A stretch of 64,000 nt of DNA from Chaenocephalus aceratus. Lineage: Eukaryota > Chordata > Actinopteri > Perciformes > Channichthyidae. Within the stretch, counting starts at the first letter, position 1. The number at the start of each line of letters is the position of its first letter. The stretch spans positions 21,726,546 to 21,790,545 of the forward strand of contig CM043791.1 in NCBI GenBank assembly GCA_023974075.1. Direction: 5' to 3'. The position numbers were made by a program, and so were the translations under genes. Positions 41,901 through 54,810 of the stretch are shown here, piece by piece. The notes beneath the pieces were generated by a model. It ran no database searches, was not told where the DNA came from, and worked only from the letters and a program-made list of their open reading frames with translations.

Positions 41901-44444
41901 CAGTGGCATTTTAGTGCCACACACCAACACACACGTAGGCTACAAATGCACACAATTCATTGTAAAGTGTCTGACTTGCATGGTTTACTACCTGGACCAC
42001 AAGCAAATGCGTAGGTCTTACCTTAACAATACACAACAACTACAAAGGGTAACTATTCCCATTAAAATAATAAGCTTTTAGGAACAAATGAGAATAGAGG
42101 CTGGAAATGACGCAGTGTACTGTAGTGATCCACAGATTAACTCTGCCTGTTCATGTGTGAAATGGCGACTTGATCCCTGGCTGATAGTGAGCTTTGCCTT
42201 AAGCAAACACAAGCTGCATATTTGTAATCTTTACAAACACATTCCAACTGCAATATATCGGATTACACATTGCAATTGTTCACTGCGTAACAAAAGTGGC
42301 GCATTCAAAATGCTGCCCGACACAACGTAGCTGTCTAAAGGCCGGGTGCCTGTTTTTCAAGTGAAGGTGAACGCAGCCAGTCGGCGGTGAGGCTGAGCTG
42401 CTGTGAATAAGCCTCAGATATCCCTGGAATGTTAATGTTAGGCTTTGACCATGGCAGCCTCTCCGACTTCACCTCTCATCACCGGGCCATTAATACCAAT
42501 GGAAATACAACTTAGGCCTGTCTATGTCAATACACTCACTTTTTAAATATAGAAGATATAAACTAAATGATTTTAGGAATTAAAAAAACGAAGAAGAAAT
42601 ACATTGATAGCGCCGGAGTAACTGCACTCAATTACCACAACGTTATGAGACACAATTGTTAACTAATCCCCTGCTTGCATTGTGTTTAAGAACACCATAT
42701 GCTGTGCTCGTGCATAGGAAACAGCCTCGGGTGCTTCTGCCATCGCAGTCGCTTAGTGGAAATCTAGGAGGAGACCTTTGTGGAGCTACAGCCTTGTTAA
42801 AATAGCTTCCCACTGCATCTGCAAGCTTATAAAAAGCCACTGAGCATATTCACTACAGTACAGCATTCATCCAAGTGTACACACTTGTCAATCTAAACTG
42901 TGTAGGCATTGACACGCACACTTACAAGCATACACATACATATATAAACAACAACAATCTGCTGCTGAGCAACTGTATTTGCAGTGCAGGTCAGACTCTG
43001 TGCTCAGCCAATAAATGGCTGGAGTGTAACGTGCCTTGACCTTCTATCTTTCTTTCAGCAGCTCCTCACATATATTGCTGTCTCTCCTCATATATCACTC
43101 GGGCAAATGGCGCCCTTCACCCTGCTCCCTCCTGTCCCCTCCTTAAAAGGCTGAGGGGACATCCTGCTGTACTCAACTGACAGCTCTGGCAGCTTCCTCA
43201 CCGAGCACAAGGGGAGGGGGAACAAGGGGAGTCGAGGGGAAATGCTGCAATGAATAATTATGTTTCATAACATGCCCCATCGCCCCCCTCCCTTATTTGC
43301 ATCAAACAATAATTAATGGGGAACAGGGGGCACCGAAGAGTCTGCTTTTCCGCTTTCCAGAACAAGAGGGTCAATATGCCCTTCAACCCTTTTGTTTCTG
43401 CTCACCGTCAAAGCCTGAGACACCTCATCCCTCTAGAAAACATGCTATTTGCTTATTTATGATACGAGTTGCTCTGCTGGAGAGAAAAAGGCAGCTGTCC
43501 TGCTACTCTCAGCAAAAGTGTCCGGATCACTTCACGCAGCAGTTCACTACTTCCATCTCCACACCTCTTCTCAGCAGGCAAACTCAACAATTCAATAATG
43601 AATATGAAATGCCTCCTAATTGATGTCTATGGGAGTTGGAGTGGCTGAAAATACAGGCTATCGGACATGGGCTCGACTTGATTACGTTTGTGTTTCACGT
43701 ATAAAAAATAATCTCTGATCAGCAGTAGCAAAGCCAGTCCTGATCGAATTAGCTTTGCACTAAGAGCTCCATTGATCTTGGCACTCATCTGAGCAGATGA
43801 GACCCAGAGAGAAAGCCAGTAATCCAATAGCAGCGATGGGAAGTGCTTCAAGGACTATGCTGTGTTTACCCACCTATTTCCTACACAAAGAGGCAAGATG
43901 TTAGTGCACGCCAGTCACTGGTCTGATTGGAAACCACGGAGCCTTGGGAGCTCCGGTGAAATGAATAAGAGCCGCAGTGTGACCGAAAGCAAGGTACTTG
44001 AAAGCTGAAAGTAATTGCTTTCGCCATAGCCATCATGTAATGAGTAAACAGGATGAATCACGCGGAGCCAAGATCAGTGTTTAAATGAGCTCTGCGGTAA
44101 CATTTGTGTCTTAATGTAGGCTTCACTTCATAATCCAAGCCAAACATTCAAGGCAGACATCTGTATAAAAGGGTGTATTCACTCCAATGTGAGGTTAGAA
44201 GAATCAATGTAGGGAGATCTGTCTTAACACTGTGATAACTTCATTGCGGCAAGCATTGATGCAAGCCTTCGTAATCAATTTTGCATGACATGAATGACAT
44301 CAAACAAGAACCCAGAGGGCAGGGAGCATGTGATATGAAACAGAGCGAAACTAAGGTAGTGAAGGGCAACACATACAGCTGTTTCGCTTGTGGAAATAGT
44401 TAAAGTGAAGTGCGCCTCAATAGAATTGGCGATGTGCATTAGCC

Positions 44445-44480
44445 CACACACACACACACACACACACAACACACACACAC
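44445..44480 (+). repeat. Interrupted (CA)n tract
   Basis: CA repeats with a single AAC interruption. Confidence 0.92.
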
Positions 44481-44596
44481 AACGCGCACACCATCAAGGA
44501 TTCACGAGTGAATGCTCAGTAACACAGTGAGTGCCTTTCTCTGGCTCATATCACTACAGCAAGAAAAGTGAGTGAGAACTCTGCAGCAGCCCCACA

Positions 44597-44629
44597 GACA
44601 CACCACACACACACACACACACACACACC
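44597..44629 (+). repeat. (CA)n tract
   Basis: Short CA repeat about 120 bp from the preceding one. Confidence 0.92.
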
Positions 44630-47204
44630 ACTACTCTCATACCACACTAATAACCTTGGGATGTCTACCAATGGGATGACTTTATGGAACAGTATGGGCT
44701 CTAAATAGAAGCTCCATTTCTCACCAGCAGTCAGTAACAGCTCTAGTTCAGCCGCCCTGTCATTAAATATTTACCTTAGCAGAGTTGTCGATCATACCGA
44801 GGTGATAATCATTAAACAAATCTAAATCTGGGGGCTTGTTTCTGTCCAGCAGACTGCCTGTCTTCACCACTGTAGCAATAAGTACCCTATTTTTAAAAGA
44901 TTATCTACAAGTGTTCCTTTAATCAGCACATGGCAGGGCTCTAGAAATCTCTCAGCGACCGCCCCTGAGGAATACCTTTCTGAAGCCCTATCAGGCGGAG
45001 GATCTCCTTCAGCGACAGCAGACTGAGTGGGAGTGTGTTTGAGGATGAAAAGATGTGCTGCTACCTTGCTATGATGTCCTCTCCAACAATCTCAGAACAA
45101 AGGCCTCCATTTTGAAGTGGAGTTATGATGGTGCGACGCTCTTAAGGTCCTCTGTTGCAGACAGTGTGTCCTATTGCTTTGTATTCTCTTTGTTAGGCCG
45201 GTGTTTGTTATGCTAGTGAGATAAGCCACTGTTGTGGGTGGCTGCTGGGTGTACTACAGCAACCGGTGTACTGCTTGAGTGCCAAAGCCGACTCTGTGGG
45301 AGGGATTGTGGGCGTTATAGATCACTAGGAGACAGATGTCCATTCTTGCCCCGGCGCTGACTCAAACACTAACCCCGAAAACCGCGTGTTTGCAAACTGA
45401 ACTGCTTCCTGGTGGGTCTTAAGTTGATCTTTATCAGGCCAATAGAGTCAGCTCACTTTATCATAGCAACCTTCCTCTTTCACTGGCGCAGGGCTTAGCG
45501 GCTTTTTTTTTTAATGAAACATAAGAGGTGGAAGTGTACTGTGCAACAGCCTGATAAACATTACAAGCTGCCTTGTGCAGGCAAACAAGCAACGTGATTC
45601 TGAAAAATGACACCAGGCTCGAGCAAACAAAGAAATGTGGGGATTGGATGAATGCAAAAAAAACATGAAATGAATATTGCAATGCCTCTAGACGGATGAC
45701 TGGCAGGGCATTGGCAAGACACGGCATCATTGTCTCCAATGAGCGCATTGAGATTCTCCGCTGCACTAAATAAGTGTCATGCTCCAATAAACAGATTCAA
45801 GCCCTTTGAGCATCTGTTGTCTTAAACTCTCCCTCTCTTTGTTTTACGGAGCGCCGTCACAGTTAATGATCTCCATTTTCCATATATGATTTACATGTTT
45901 GAAATGCTTAATTGAGCATACACAGGTTTCTAAAGCAACCATAACTGTGGAGCAGAATCAAAAAGAGTGTTTGGGCAAAGCTAAGGAATTTCATCTCAAA
46001 GGCAAGGTTGATCAAGAGGAAACAGACAAGGTATCAGAATATTGCCTTTCAGTTCCTTCTGGTTTACATATCTGGATTGTGCAGTCATCCCTTCTAGAGA
46101 GAACTACTGCCAGCAAAAACAATTACCGGTACACTACCCCCGCCCGGGCGCTAGTCTCTCCCCGACTGCCTCGACTCAGCTTGACAATCAAGCCCATTAG
46201 ATCTTTCTGTGAATTAAAGCTAGTTAATTTAAAGCACTCGCACACATCAAGAATAGTCATTAGCCTGTCTTTTTAGCATAGAAAACAGGAATGATTTGCC
46301 GGTTCAGAGAGATCATCTCCCTACATGCAGCCTGGGGCAGCCCTTACTGTCTACCTCATTATTTTTGGAAGAACAAGGCCACTGATGAATCCAGCTGGGT
46401 TAAATGTAAGGTGCTCTCGTTCTGACCTGGCTCACACACAGCAGCAGACTGCTGTAAGCCGCTCTTATTACAGACAAAGAAAATGGAGTAACTCGCCAAC
46501 ACTGTAATATACGGATACATCTCACTCAACTAAGCTGTAAAATCAAAGTGGAATTGTTGGAGTACATCCTTCTCACGCAGCTGCACATTCTGCAGTGGGG
46601 GGGGGCTGTCAAATGTTGGCTTTTTGTGGATTCTCGCTGAGCTGACAAGTGCCAATGATACACTGAGTGATAAAGACATTCATTCCTGCTTAGAGAGAGG
46701 TTTTCCAGATGTGATAGTCTGCAACGCTCGAGTGGTTCATTACCGAATAGAAAGAGCCCGTTGCTGTGTTTTCCCATTTACGTTGCCACGGTGACAAATG
46801 AAAAGCAGAATCACTCACAAAACTAATCAAATGAATGAGTGACAACAAGTCAATATTTTCTCATTGCGTGGACAAGTAATACATTTACACAGTAACGGGC
46901 TTCAAGGCTAAGACATAGCTAGCCTTGCACTAGTATACTGATAATGTGCTGTTAATGTGTCAGGTGCGGTTCTTCTGACTAGTGCTAATAAAGACACGTA
47001 TCAAATAGGGATGGGAACGATTAATCGAATGTTCCAAATGATTCAGGTATTCGAATATGAGTTATGAATTTTTTGTGGGAGGGGTGCCTAAGTTGATTAC
47101 ATATTATCAAATGGAATAATTCAATGTATACGACAGTGCCATAGCTAAAGTGTGTTTTGCTCCGCTCACCGGTCCCTCACAGCGGGCAGAGCTGCAGGTG
47201 CTGA

Positions 47205-47317
47205 CTCTCTCTCTCTCTCTCTCTCCTCTCTCTCTCCTCTCTCCTCTCCTCTCCCTCTCTCCCTCACCCTCTCTCTCCTCTCCTCTCATCTCCTCCTCTC
47301 TCTCTCTCTCCTCTCGA

Positions 47318-47383
<66 letters not shown>
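47205..47383 (+). repeat. (CT)n polypyrimidine tract inside hAT derivative 2
   Basis: About 179 bp of CT-only sequence with scattered CCT, AT and CG interruptions. In the rere transcript it is a GA-rich run. Such homopurine-homopyrimidine DNA can form triplex (H-DNA). Confidence 0.95.
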
Positions 47384-47386
<3 letters not shown>

Positions 47387-47517
47387 GTCTGGTTATACTT
47401 CACTCGCGTTTATGTCCAAATCCATCAGATTAAGCTAGTTCTAGCTTATGATATGGCTGCTGCCCCCCTCCCTACACACAGATCACGCAGACTCAAACCT
47501 CATCTTATGCCCAAATT

Positions 47518-47595
47518 CCAGCTGAGAGGGTCTTCTCTACAGCTGACCTGATTGTGAATCGCCTCCGCACCCTCTTAAACAAGAATGAATATTGA
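47518..47595 (+). pseudogene. hAT transposase C-terminal dimerisation-domain fragment
   Basis: The frame CCA GCT GAG ... TGA reads PAERVFSTADLIVNRLRTLL and then NKNEY-stop. The hAT dimerisation signature is S/A-E-R-x-F-S-x-A-G-x-x-V-x-x-x-R-x-x-L; here the Gly after Ala is replaced by or merged with Asp. The frame stops soon after the signature, close to the usual C-terminus. No catalytic region precedes it. The remnant identifies the parent of the surrounding element. Confidence 0.75.
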
Positions 47596-48811
47596 ATAGC
47601 TGCATTCTGTGCATAGGCCCTGTTATAGGTTGTTGATCTCTGTTGTAATAGGGTTACGTTACCCTAACCGGTTATGGTGTTCGTGTATGATCCCCCTTTC
47701 ATTTAAAAACCAAGTTATGTTTTAAGCATGAAAGCTGTAGGCCTATAGCTGTCAACTGTTCAAACTGTGATCACCAGTTCAATACATTTGACAAATTCCA
47801 CTTGGTTTCTATGCTTATTTGAACATGTATTTATTTGTTTTTCAAAATTAAATATATATTTTTTTTTTTATAGGATATGTGCATTTCGGTTAACCGTTTT
47901 TTTGGTGGTCGAATATTCGAATATACATTTGCTTTCAAACTCCCTAGTATCAGAAAACCTTTACCAAGTGTGGGATAAATTACCAACTCACCAGACATTG
48001 TCTAGACTGTCTGTACTTTCAACAAACATACTATTTCGTGTAAGGGCTACAAGCCAACAAAGACAGAACTGTAATTGGACATTGATCTGTCGAGGTCCAA
48101 GGATAAACAACTCATCCTTAGAGCAGCCATGAAGAGAGCGGCCGGCGTGTAAACACCAACCTTACTGAGATGTTAGAAAAAATGGGAAAATTGAAAACTG
48201 TGCTCAAATTGTATCCATTTTGCTTTAATTCCATGGGGTTCATTTGTCATTTTTAAAAGACAGCTTATTTAAAACAAAAACAAAAACTATTATCTTGCTT
48301 TTGATTACATCCTTCACAAAAACCCCTCCCTGAACACAAAATGCAGCAAACTTCATCTCTACAAGCCTGGTTAAACACAGGCTAGATCAATGGGGAGATT
48401 TATCAGCAAATATTACCATTCGATGCCTGGCAAGTAATCATTAAGGAATGGCATTGATGCATTATTCATTGGCTAATGTATAATTCAGACTTAACAGCAT
48501 GCATGAATAAAGCTGTGATACATTTAAACACATTAAATGTTTACTTGCTAAAATAGGATGTGAATGTACAGCATGAATGCTTCCCTGCTGCTGTCACTCG
48601 ATGTTCTGCTGCCATTGCTGAGGATGTAAGGTGGATACTGGAGTATAGATTCTGACAGCCCACTCATCATAACACATACACTTAAATGACACAGGCTACT
48701 GATATCCATGGTGGGGAAGGGGGAACAATCTGCTGTAGTATAGGTGATTGCAAAAATCCCATAGAGCGTATTTTCTCTTTGTTCGGCTAAGTCAATTACA
48801 TTTATGATAGA

Positions 48812-48905
48812 TCAGTAAAACCACCCATTACAGTCCTTGCAGTATACCCAATTTTCTTTTCTGGCACATGAAACTTTATGTACTGTCGTTTTATCTGCCT
48901 CTGAC
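48812..48905 (-). other. Cysteine-rich ORF tail, possible zinc-finger relic
   Basis: The end of a 91-codon minus-strand frame (48812-49087) reads HKVSCARKENWVYCKDCNGW-FY-stop. The C-x(8)-C-x2-C spacing followed by a W/F pair resembles the middle of a PHD-type finger as found in some transposon proteins and chromatin factors. The final Cys/His pair is missing, and no splice sites or termini are apparent. It may be chance. Confidence 0.2.
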
Positions 48906-49179
48906 ATTTGCTTGCGTGTTAAAACATTACAGAAGGATTGTGAGGATATTCTTGTTGAGGTGTCAGAGCTGGTGTCAGAGGGACAGTCAACAGGGAGAAA
49001 GAGGAGGCAGTGAGGAAGCATAGGCTCCATCTGACAGTGTTCAGAGCGGGCAGTCCTGTGGGGACCGCCATTCCACTTTATGACCATGCACTGAATTAAC
49101 GAGGCCAGATGTCCGCCTACTTAACATGTGTGAAAGTGCCCTCCGATGGGCTCAGCTGCTTTAAGGATGTACAGACAGA

Positions 49180-49198
49180 GGGGGGGGGGGGGGGGGGG
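49180..49198 (+). repeat. G homopolymer
   Basis: Run of 19 G preceded by AGACAGA. Confidence 0.95.
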
Positions 49199-49921
49199 AA
49201 AGAGACCAGGCATATTTTCAATTATCCCAATTTCTCACTCATCGTTGGCTCCCGAGTATTTATGTATTAAAGATATCAGCTCTTCTGCTGTGCACAAAAC
49301 AAATGAGATGGAATTTTCTATGAACAATCAAAGCACCTCTCCGGAGCTTCATCACTCTCTATTTCAGTAGGCACCCACCAGAGGGTACTGCCTCCTTAGC
49401 AGTGCTACCATTGTTTCATGTGTACTATGTCAATCAGAGGCTAACATATTCTAAATGCGTCACCGCTGAACCACTGTCTGGAAGGACAATAGGTCAGGAA
49501 GTGGGGAGATGGCTCATTCCATGTAGAAATTACACCCGTCTGAAGAATCAACAAGACCCGAAGAGATTATTCATCATTCGCCAAAACCATGAGTCTGCTT
49601 CTATGTTGGGGGATGGAAATAATACCAACAATGGTAAGGGAGGCCATGACTTCTCATTGATTTTCCGCCAAGCTTTGTGACAAGGCGGCTCTTGCATTTC
49701 TGTGTTGTTGGTGTCAGACAGGCCTCCCACTTTTGACCCCAACAATACAGTAACTGTGAGCCGTATCTTTTATGTGACGGAGATGTATGCAGTACGGCCA
49801 CACCTCCATAACCAAATAGCTAGTGTTGTAATGTACCTGTATTTATTTGATACGCCTCTAATAAACATTTGTGGGAAAAGTGTCCAACATCACATCTGTT
49901 TTAATTTATGTTGCTTATTAT

Positions 49922-50735
49922 TAGTGGTGCACTAATTATCGGTCCGATATTAGGATTATGACGTCATCCCGATAAAAGTATTAATAGCCCACATAATATA
50001 CAATATATTTTTTGGGTAAAAAAAAAGAAAAAATACTGCGGTGTGGGTTGGATTGGGATGAGGGGCGCTTGTTTTTCACTCTGCTCCTCCCGTTTTGCCA
50101 GTACTGTGGTATTAGTGGTTTAGGAAGAGGGGAGTTCTTCACAATCTAGCGCTCCCTTCTCGTGCCTGGCTGTGACGTAAATGGTGTGCGGCCGTGAAGC
50201 CAGGACAGTAAACAACATGTCGTCGGTAGTATGGGACTATTTCAAAGTTTCAGAGTTAGATAGTTCGCTTGCTATTTGTAACAAATGCAATGCAGAAGTT
50301 CCACGAGGAGGGAAAAAGGCAACGAGCTATAATACTTCCAACCTGATCAGTCACCTGAAACATCGCCATCGCTACGATGGTGTGTTAAAAGCGTACGAAG
50401 ACGCCTGCGCTGCTAAACTAGCGGCGAATCCAAAGCCAGCTGCAAAGGCACGGGGCTTTTACCTATCGACGAGGCTTTTGAAAAAGGCAAGAACTTATTT
50501 GGGAAAATAAATATGGTCACTTTGAAGAGTCAAAACTGTTCTTGGCTTTGCTTTGTTCCATAGTAGTAATGCTCATGTCATTTGCTCACTTAGTCTTTTT
50601 TTTACCACCAGGTGTGCAAAAACTACAGGTACATTTAATATATATATATTATATTATTATCGGTTATCGGTATCAGTCTTGAGAAGCAGGAAGTTATCGG
50701 TATCGGTTTCAAAAAAACAATATCATGCATCCCTA
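49922..50735 (+). mobile_element. hAT-type transposon derivative 3 (814 bp) with BED ORF
   Basis: The left end begins TAGTGGTGCACTAAT and the right end, inverted, begins TAGGGATGCATGATA, matching at about 10 of 15 bases. It is flanked by perfect 8-bp duplications, CTTATTAT at 49914-49921 and 50736-50743. Subterminal TATCGG repeats are dense at both ends. It contains a complete BED-finger reading frame (50181-50510) and no catalytic domain. It is orientated antisense to rere. The perfect TSD suggests a relatively young insertion. Confidence 0.9.
50181..50510 (+). CDS. BED-type zinc-finger ORF of a hAT derivative (109 aa)
   Basis: The ORF starts at ATG 50181, with a second possible ATG at 50217 (residue 13) that begins MSSVVWDYFKVS as in other hAT N-termini. 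A complete BED finger is visible: aromatic W18, the pair C33 and C36 (ICNKCNAEV), then TSNLISHLKHRH with H58, H61 and H63 as ligands. The sequence after about residue 80 (AKLAANPKPAAKARG) is basic and ends in KKARTYLGK before the stop. The RNase H-like catalytic core and dimerisation domain are absent. If translated, it would bind DNA but not transpose. No evidence of expression is visible. Confidence 0.65.
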   Translation: MVCGREARTVNNMSSVVWDYFKVSELDSSLAICNKCNAEVPRGGKKATSYNTSNLISHLKHRHRYDGVLKAYEDACAAKLAANPKPAAKARGFYLSTRLLKKARTYLGK

Positions 50736-52738
50736 CTTATTATAATAAGAGAGATGGAGTTGTGTCTTTGTAATCACAATGGGCTACAGTGGAGATATTC
50801 AGACATGTACCCCAATGGAAAGCTATCAAGACCCAATCAGACTTACTCATTAGAAAGACAATTAGAGCCAACATTGCATCAATTACAATTTCTGTGATTC
50901 TTTATGCATTACATCACGCCATTAAAACAACAACACACAGACAACCTGAAGGTTTGTCTACTAGCTGCCATCATCCTGACACAGGGAGGAAAAAAGGGGG
51001 CAGACACGCCGCATGGCGCAATCCCAGTGAGGGCCATCATACGAGCAGATTAAATAATGTTTTTCCAATGCCCTGTCAAACATTCAGCCGCCTCTGAGGA
51101 GCTAGACAGCCGTTACACAGCCTCACTCTATGAAGCATCCTCTCTCTCTGTATGGTCGGAAACAGCCTCTTTGATCCGGATATCGCCCCTCAGACTCCTC
51201 AGAGGTGACACTCATACACGCGCCTGTATGCGAGCTGAATGTTTACTAGATCTCTGTACCTTGTCAGCAGTAAGACTTGTGTTTATGAAGGGGGGTGACT
51301 CATAGTGCCACTATGATTCCCTTTGGTTTACATGAATCAACAACGCAGACTGCAGATTCAGACAAAGATCAAATTGCACATCAGATTTAATTTACATCAA
51401 ATACCAGTATGAAACAGTGCAAATAGAAAGGATGTGAAATGATAGCGACAGTTGTATGGTAGTGTGTAGATAATTAAGATTAAGACTGCTTTATTCTTAT
51501 CTGATAGGAGTCTTATTGTGAAACCTTCAGTGCTCTCTTCCCAACCAATCTCACACAGCAGAACAACTCGGGCTCTTGTGTACAACTCCATTAAGAGGTC
51601 GGACCACTTCCTCTTTCATACACCCCACAAGGAGAGAAACTGAATAGCTATCCTAACCTCTGGGGGAGTGTAGAAAATAACATTTCTAAATGTGTTCAGA
51701 TGCAAGTTTTCCCACATGATAGTAAATGTTATCAACACAACTAAATTGATTTGTATCTGACTACTGGTTACCATCTCAGACAGAGGCCTACCCCTCAAGT
51801 CAGTGACCACCAAGACATTAATAAACCAGAAAAACTCACCCATACGACTTGAATGCAGGAAAAAAACGTATTGTTTATTTCATCACATTGTCATCCAAGA
51901 ATGGCTACCCCAAACAAAAATGAATCACCTTGAAAAAAATAAACATAATTTGGCAAGATTCCTCCCCTTTAAGATGCGAAAGCACACGTAGGCACTTCAG
52001 CATTGTGAGTTACTGGAACACTAAGGACAACAACCACCATTCACTTTTGAACTATAATTGCACCACATGCCTTATATTATGTCTTATATTCACATGACTT
52101 TTAAAACCGAATGAGCCTTAAATGTTAGTAAATGTCCTTTATGTGTCCAGCAATGATACATTATCTGCAGTGTTGGGGCCATACATTAGCTCATGCAGTG
52201 ACGTCCCACTCAAGTGGATTAATCACATCTAAATCATTAAGATAGAGGTCACTTCGCAGCTAGCATGGGGACAAATAAAATGCCACAGGAAGTCGAGCAT
52301 GGTGGAGATTAGCTCCCCACAATTAGCAATGCAACATCTGAGTCCATGTAATAGCTCAGTGAAAAATGCAGCAGCAGGGGGAGGATTTCAGGAAGGGATT
52401 GTTTTTATATGGCGTAGATTGAAGCAATCAATGCCACCCCCCTCCCCCTCATCCTGGATTTGTATCATGTTTCAGGGCTGAAGCTTGCTTTGTGCTTATG
52501 TGGCCACATAGCCTGTGGATTCAGCTTCTGACTGGAGTCACATGAAGCCTTACTATGACCAACTGTACAGTGAGTTAAGTAAACAAGCCCTCCTCCCCCC
52601 CTCCTACTATAACTGGAAAACATAAAATAAGCCGCCTTTCAGACAAATAACTGTAGTCTGCTTTCAAATCCTAATCTTCTCCCTCCTAAACACACACACA
52701 CCAGCCCCCCTTGCTCTTTTCACAACAGGCCCAGATCT

Positions 52739-52757
52739 CCCCCCCCCCCCCCCCCCC
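52739..52757 (+). repeat. C homopolymer
   Basis: Run of about 19 C, one of the few long runs with C on the plus strand. Confidence 0.93.
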
Positions 52758-53639
52758 AGAGCTGCATGTGCTTGGGCCAGAGTTCATGGCCTCTGGGGGG
52801 CTGAAGGGGGGAAGTCAAGTTAATTTGGTGGTCCTTCAACAGTTTGCTGGTTCAGCCTGTCTTTTTTGCACAACGTCCCCTTCCCTTCTTTCAAAAGCAC
52901 TCAACTTCTTTCCATTAGTACAGTCCAATAATCAATTTATGACACCAGCAAGGCTGTAAATCCAACAGTCAATTATTTTTGTGTGAAACTTGGGGAAATC
53001 CCACCCATCAAAAATGGATGTGCCACTGACTCATCAAGATCCATTTCAGCAGTTTTCCCTGTCAAAGTGCAACTTTTCTTTCCTCAAAGTTGACTTTGAA
53101 TACAAACACCTACGTAGTTTTTGTGTGTGTATATTTCAGCACTGTGTTCTTTCAAGCTCTGGTTTGTTTACCTCATTATTCAGCTTTTTAAAAAAAACAA
53201 TTCGCTGCAGAAGCCCTGTTCCACGCTGGCCAGGTCATGGAGGTTGCCTGAGGGTCTGCTTCACAGTCCAGAGAGAGACAAGTTTTACAACAATGCAGCC
53301 AACTTTCAGCTCGCCGGAGCACTCAGAAACATTTGACTCGAGGTCACACACGCTTCCTACTCCTGGTATAAACAAAATTAATTCACTTTTTGCTCAAAGT
53401 CTAAGTACTCCCCGTTTTCTTTCCATCACAATATCCCAAAATGCCGTTAAGTTATCACCCACACATTGCTCTCCCTGTCTGCGCCCCCCACCCCCTCCTC
53501 CGCCTCCAACCACAACCGTCCTGCAATCTTTTTTTGTATTCAACTACTCACCCGCCAGTCTGGTGATTCTTGGAGTCCCAGAGACTGCTTCAAAAAGAGT
53601 TTAAAATGCGATCCTAGACCAAGATGACCCACCGAACTT

Positions 53640-54010
53640 AAGCCAGCTGGGCCACATCCAAGAACCAGGACGAAACGAGGCGAACAAGGACACTTTTTTT
53701 GTATCCCCCAGGGTTTTTTTTTCTCCTTTTAAAACCCGCTGCCCGCACGGAGGGGCTTGGGCGAGCACTTGCTTCAACAAAAGACGGTTTCACTTTACTG
53801 AATTACTGTTCGCGTCCGAAATGGCCGTGTAAAGGCACTGTAGCTGGTTCCCGTCTCGGTTCTGCTGCTATTTCCTTTGGCCGTCTTGTTGTTGCTGTCG
53901 ATGATAGTGTCCACATGAAAAGTAACACAGCGCTGTGAGTTGTTTCGAGGGGTAGGAAACCAGCGCCGTTTACAGGCTGCGCTTCCTTTTTCCACACACA
54001 CGCGCTCTCT
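53640..54010 (-). promoter_or_regulatory. CpG-containing segment, weak candidate for upstream rere exon or promoter
   Basis: CpGs are clearly denser here than in the surrounding intron (ACGAAACGAGGCG, TTCGCGTCCG, GGCGCCG-like steps, ACACGCGC). On the minus strand the stretch ends in possible donors (AACA|GTAATT and TCA|GTAAAG near 53800), which could end a non-coding first exon. No clear initiator, TATA box or conserved motif fixes a start site. The open frames on both strands look like chance. Confidence 0.22.
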
Positions 54011-54335
54011 CTCTCCCCCCCCTCTTCTCTCTCTTTCCTATGCACATACACTCTCCACGCTCTCCCTATCGCTCCCTCAGTCTCTGTTAAACCCCCCTCT
54101 TCCTCTCCTCCTCCTCCTCCTCTTCAGCTGTTCAACAGACGCATCCACATGGCTGACCTAGTCTTTCTTTATTCAGACACTAGTGAAGGAGAATTACCCC
54201 GACCACACTCAAAAAAAAAACCGAGCGAAACAAAAACATGGACTGGATTGAAATGATCGTCAGGGACAAAAGGGTGGTGTTGATTGGGGGGGGGCAATGG
54301 GGCTGTTGATTGATGGGAGCCCCGTAGGGAAACGC

Positions 54336-54457
<122 letters not shown>

Positions 54458-54810
54458 AAATGCACCAGAAAGCGAGATGCACGGCAGCCAAAGTGGCCCG
54501 ACCTATCAACCGATCAATGGTAATGCTTATGGGAATGTGACTAAAACACTAAGGGAGACAATGAAAAGCCGTGAAAGCTAGTAGTACTAGTGCCTTGTTA
54601 ATAATGGCTTAATAACACACTACATGTTTTCTCTCTCTGCACAGTGCCACAAAGCAATGACACGTTTTAATGAACGATAAATAAAAACATGAAATGATGA
54701 TCTTAAATACAGGTCGCTGATTTATATCTGAAAACATTAGTAGCCACACGCATCTGCCGGGAAATACACGAGAGGGAAGAGACTGAAAGCAGCTCAGGCT
54801 TCTGGAGCTC

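Larger units (their letters stand above)
47006..47946 (+). mobile_element. hAT-type transposon derivative 2 (941 bp)
   Basis: The left end begins TAGGGATGGGAACGATTAAT and the right end finishes CTCCCTA. The flanking 8-mers are GTATCAAA (46998-47005) and GTATCAGA (47947-47954), a 7/8 match of hAT TSD length. The terminal repeats match only for TAGGGA, but both subterminal regions carry TATTCGAATA motifs. The interior holds a hAT dimerisation-domain remnant (47518-47595) and an expanded CT tract. It is non-autonomous and orientated antisense to rere. Confidence 0.75.

Noticed and set aside
47107..47403. Arg-Glu repeat frame that looks like the RE-rich tail of RERE
   Set aside because: It is the translation of the (CT)n tract inside hAT derivative 2 and has no exon boundaries. 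The genuine RE-rich region of RERE is encoded far downstream, outside the window.
52990..53604. 204-codon open frame on the plus strand, the longest frame outside dinucleotide repeats
   Set aside because: Its composition is that of translated non-coding DNA (Ser/Pro/Phe rich, with a poly-Pro stretch from a C-rich run). It has no recognisable domain, no fitting splice signals and no relation to neighbours.
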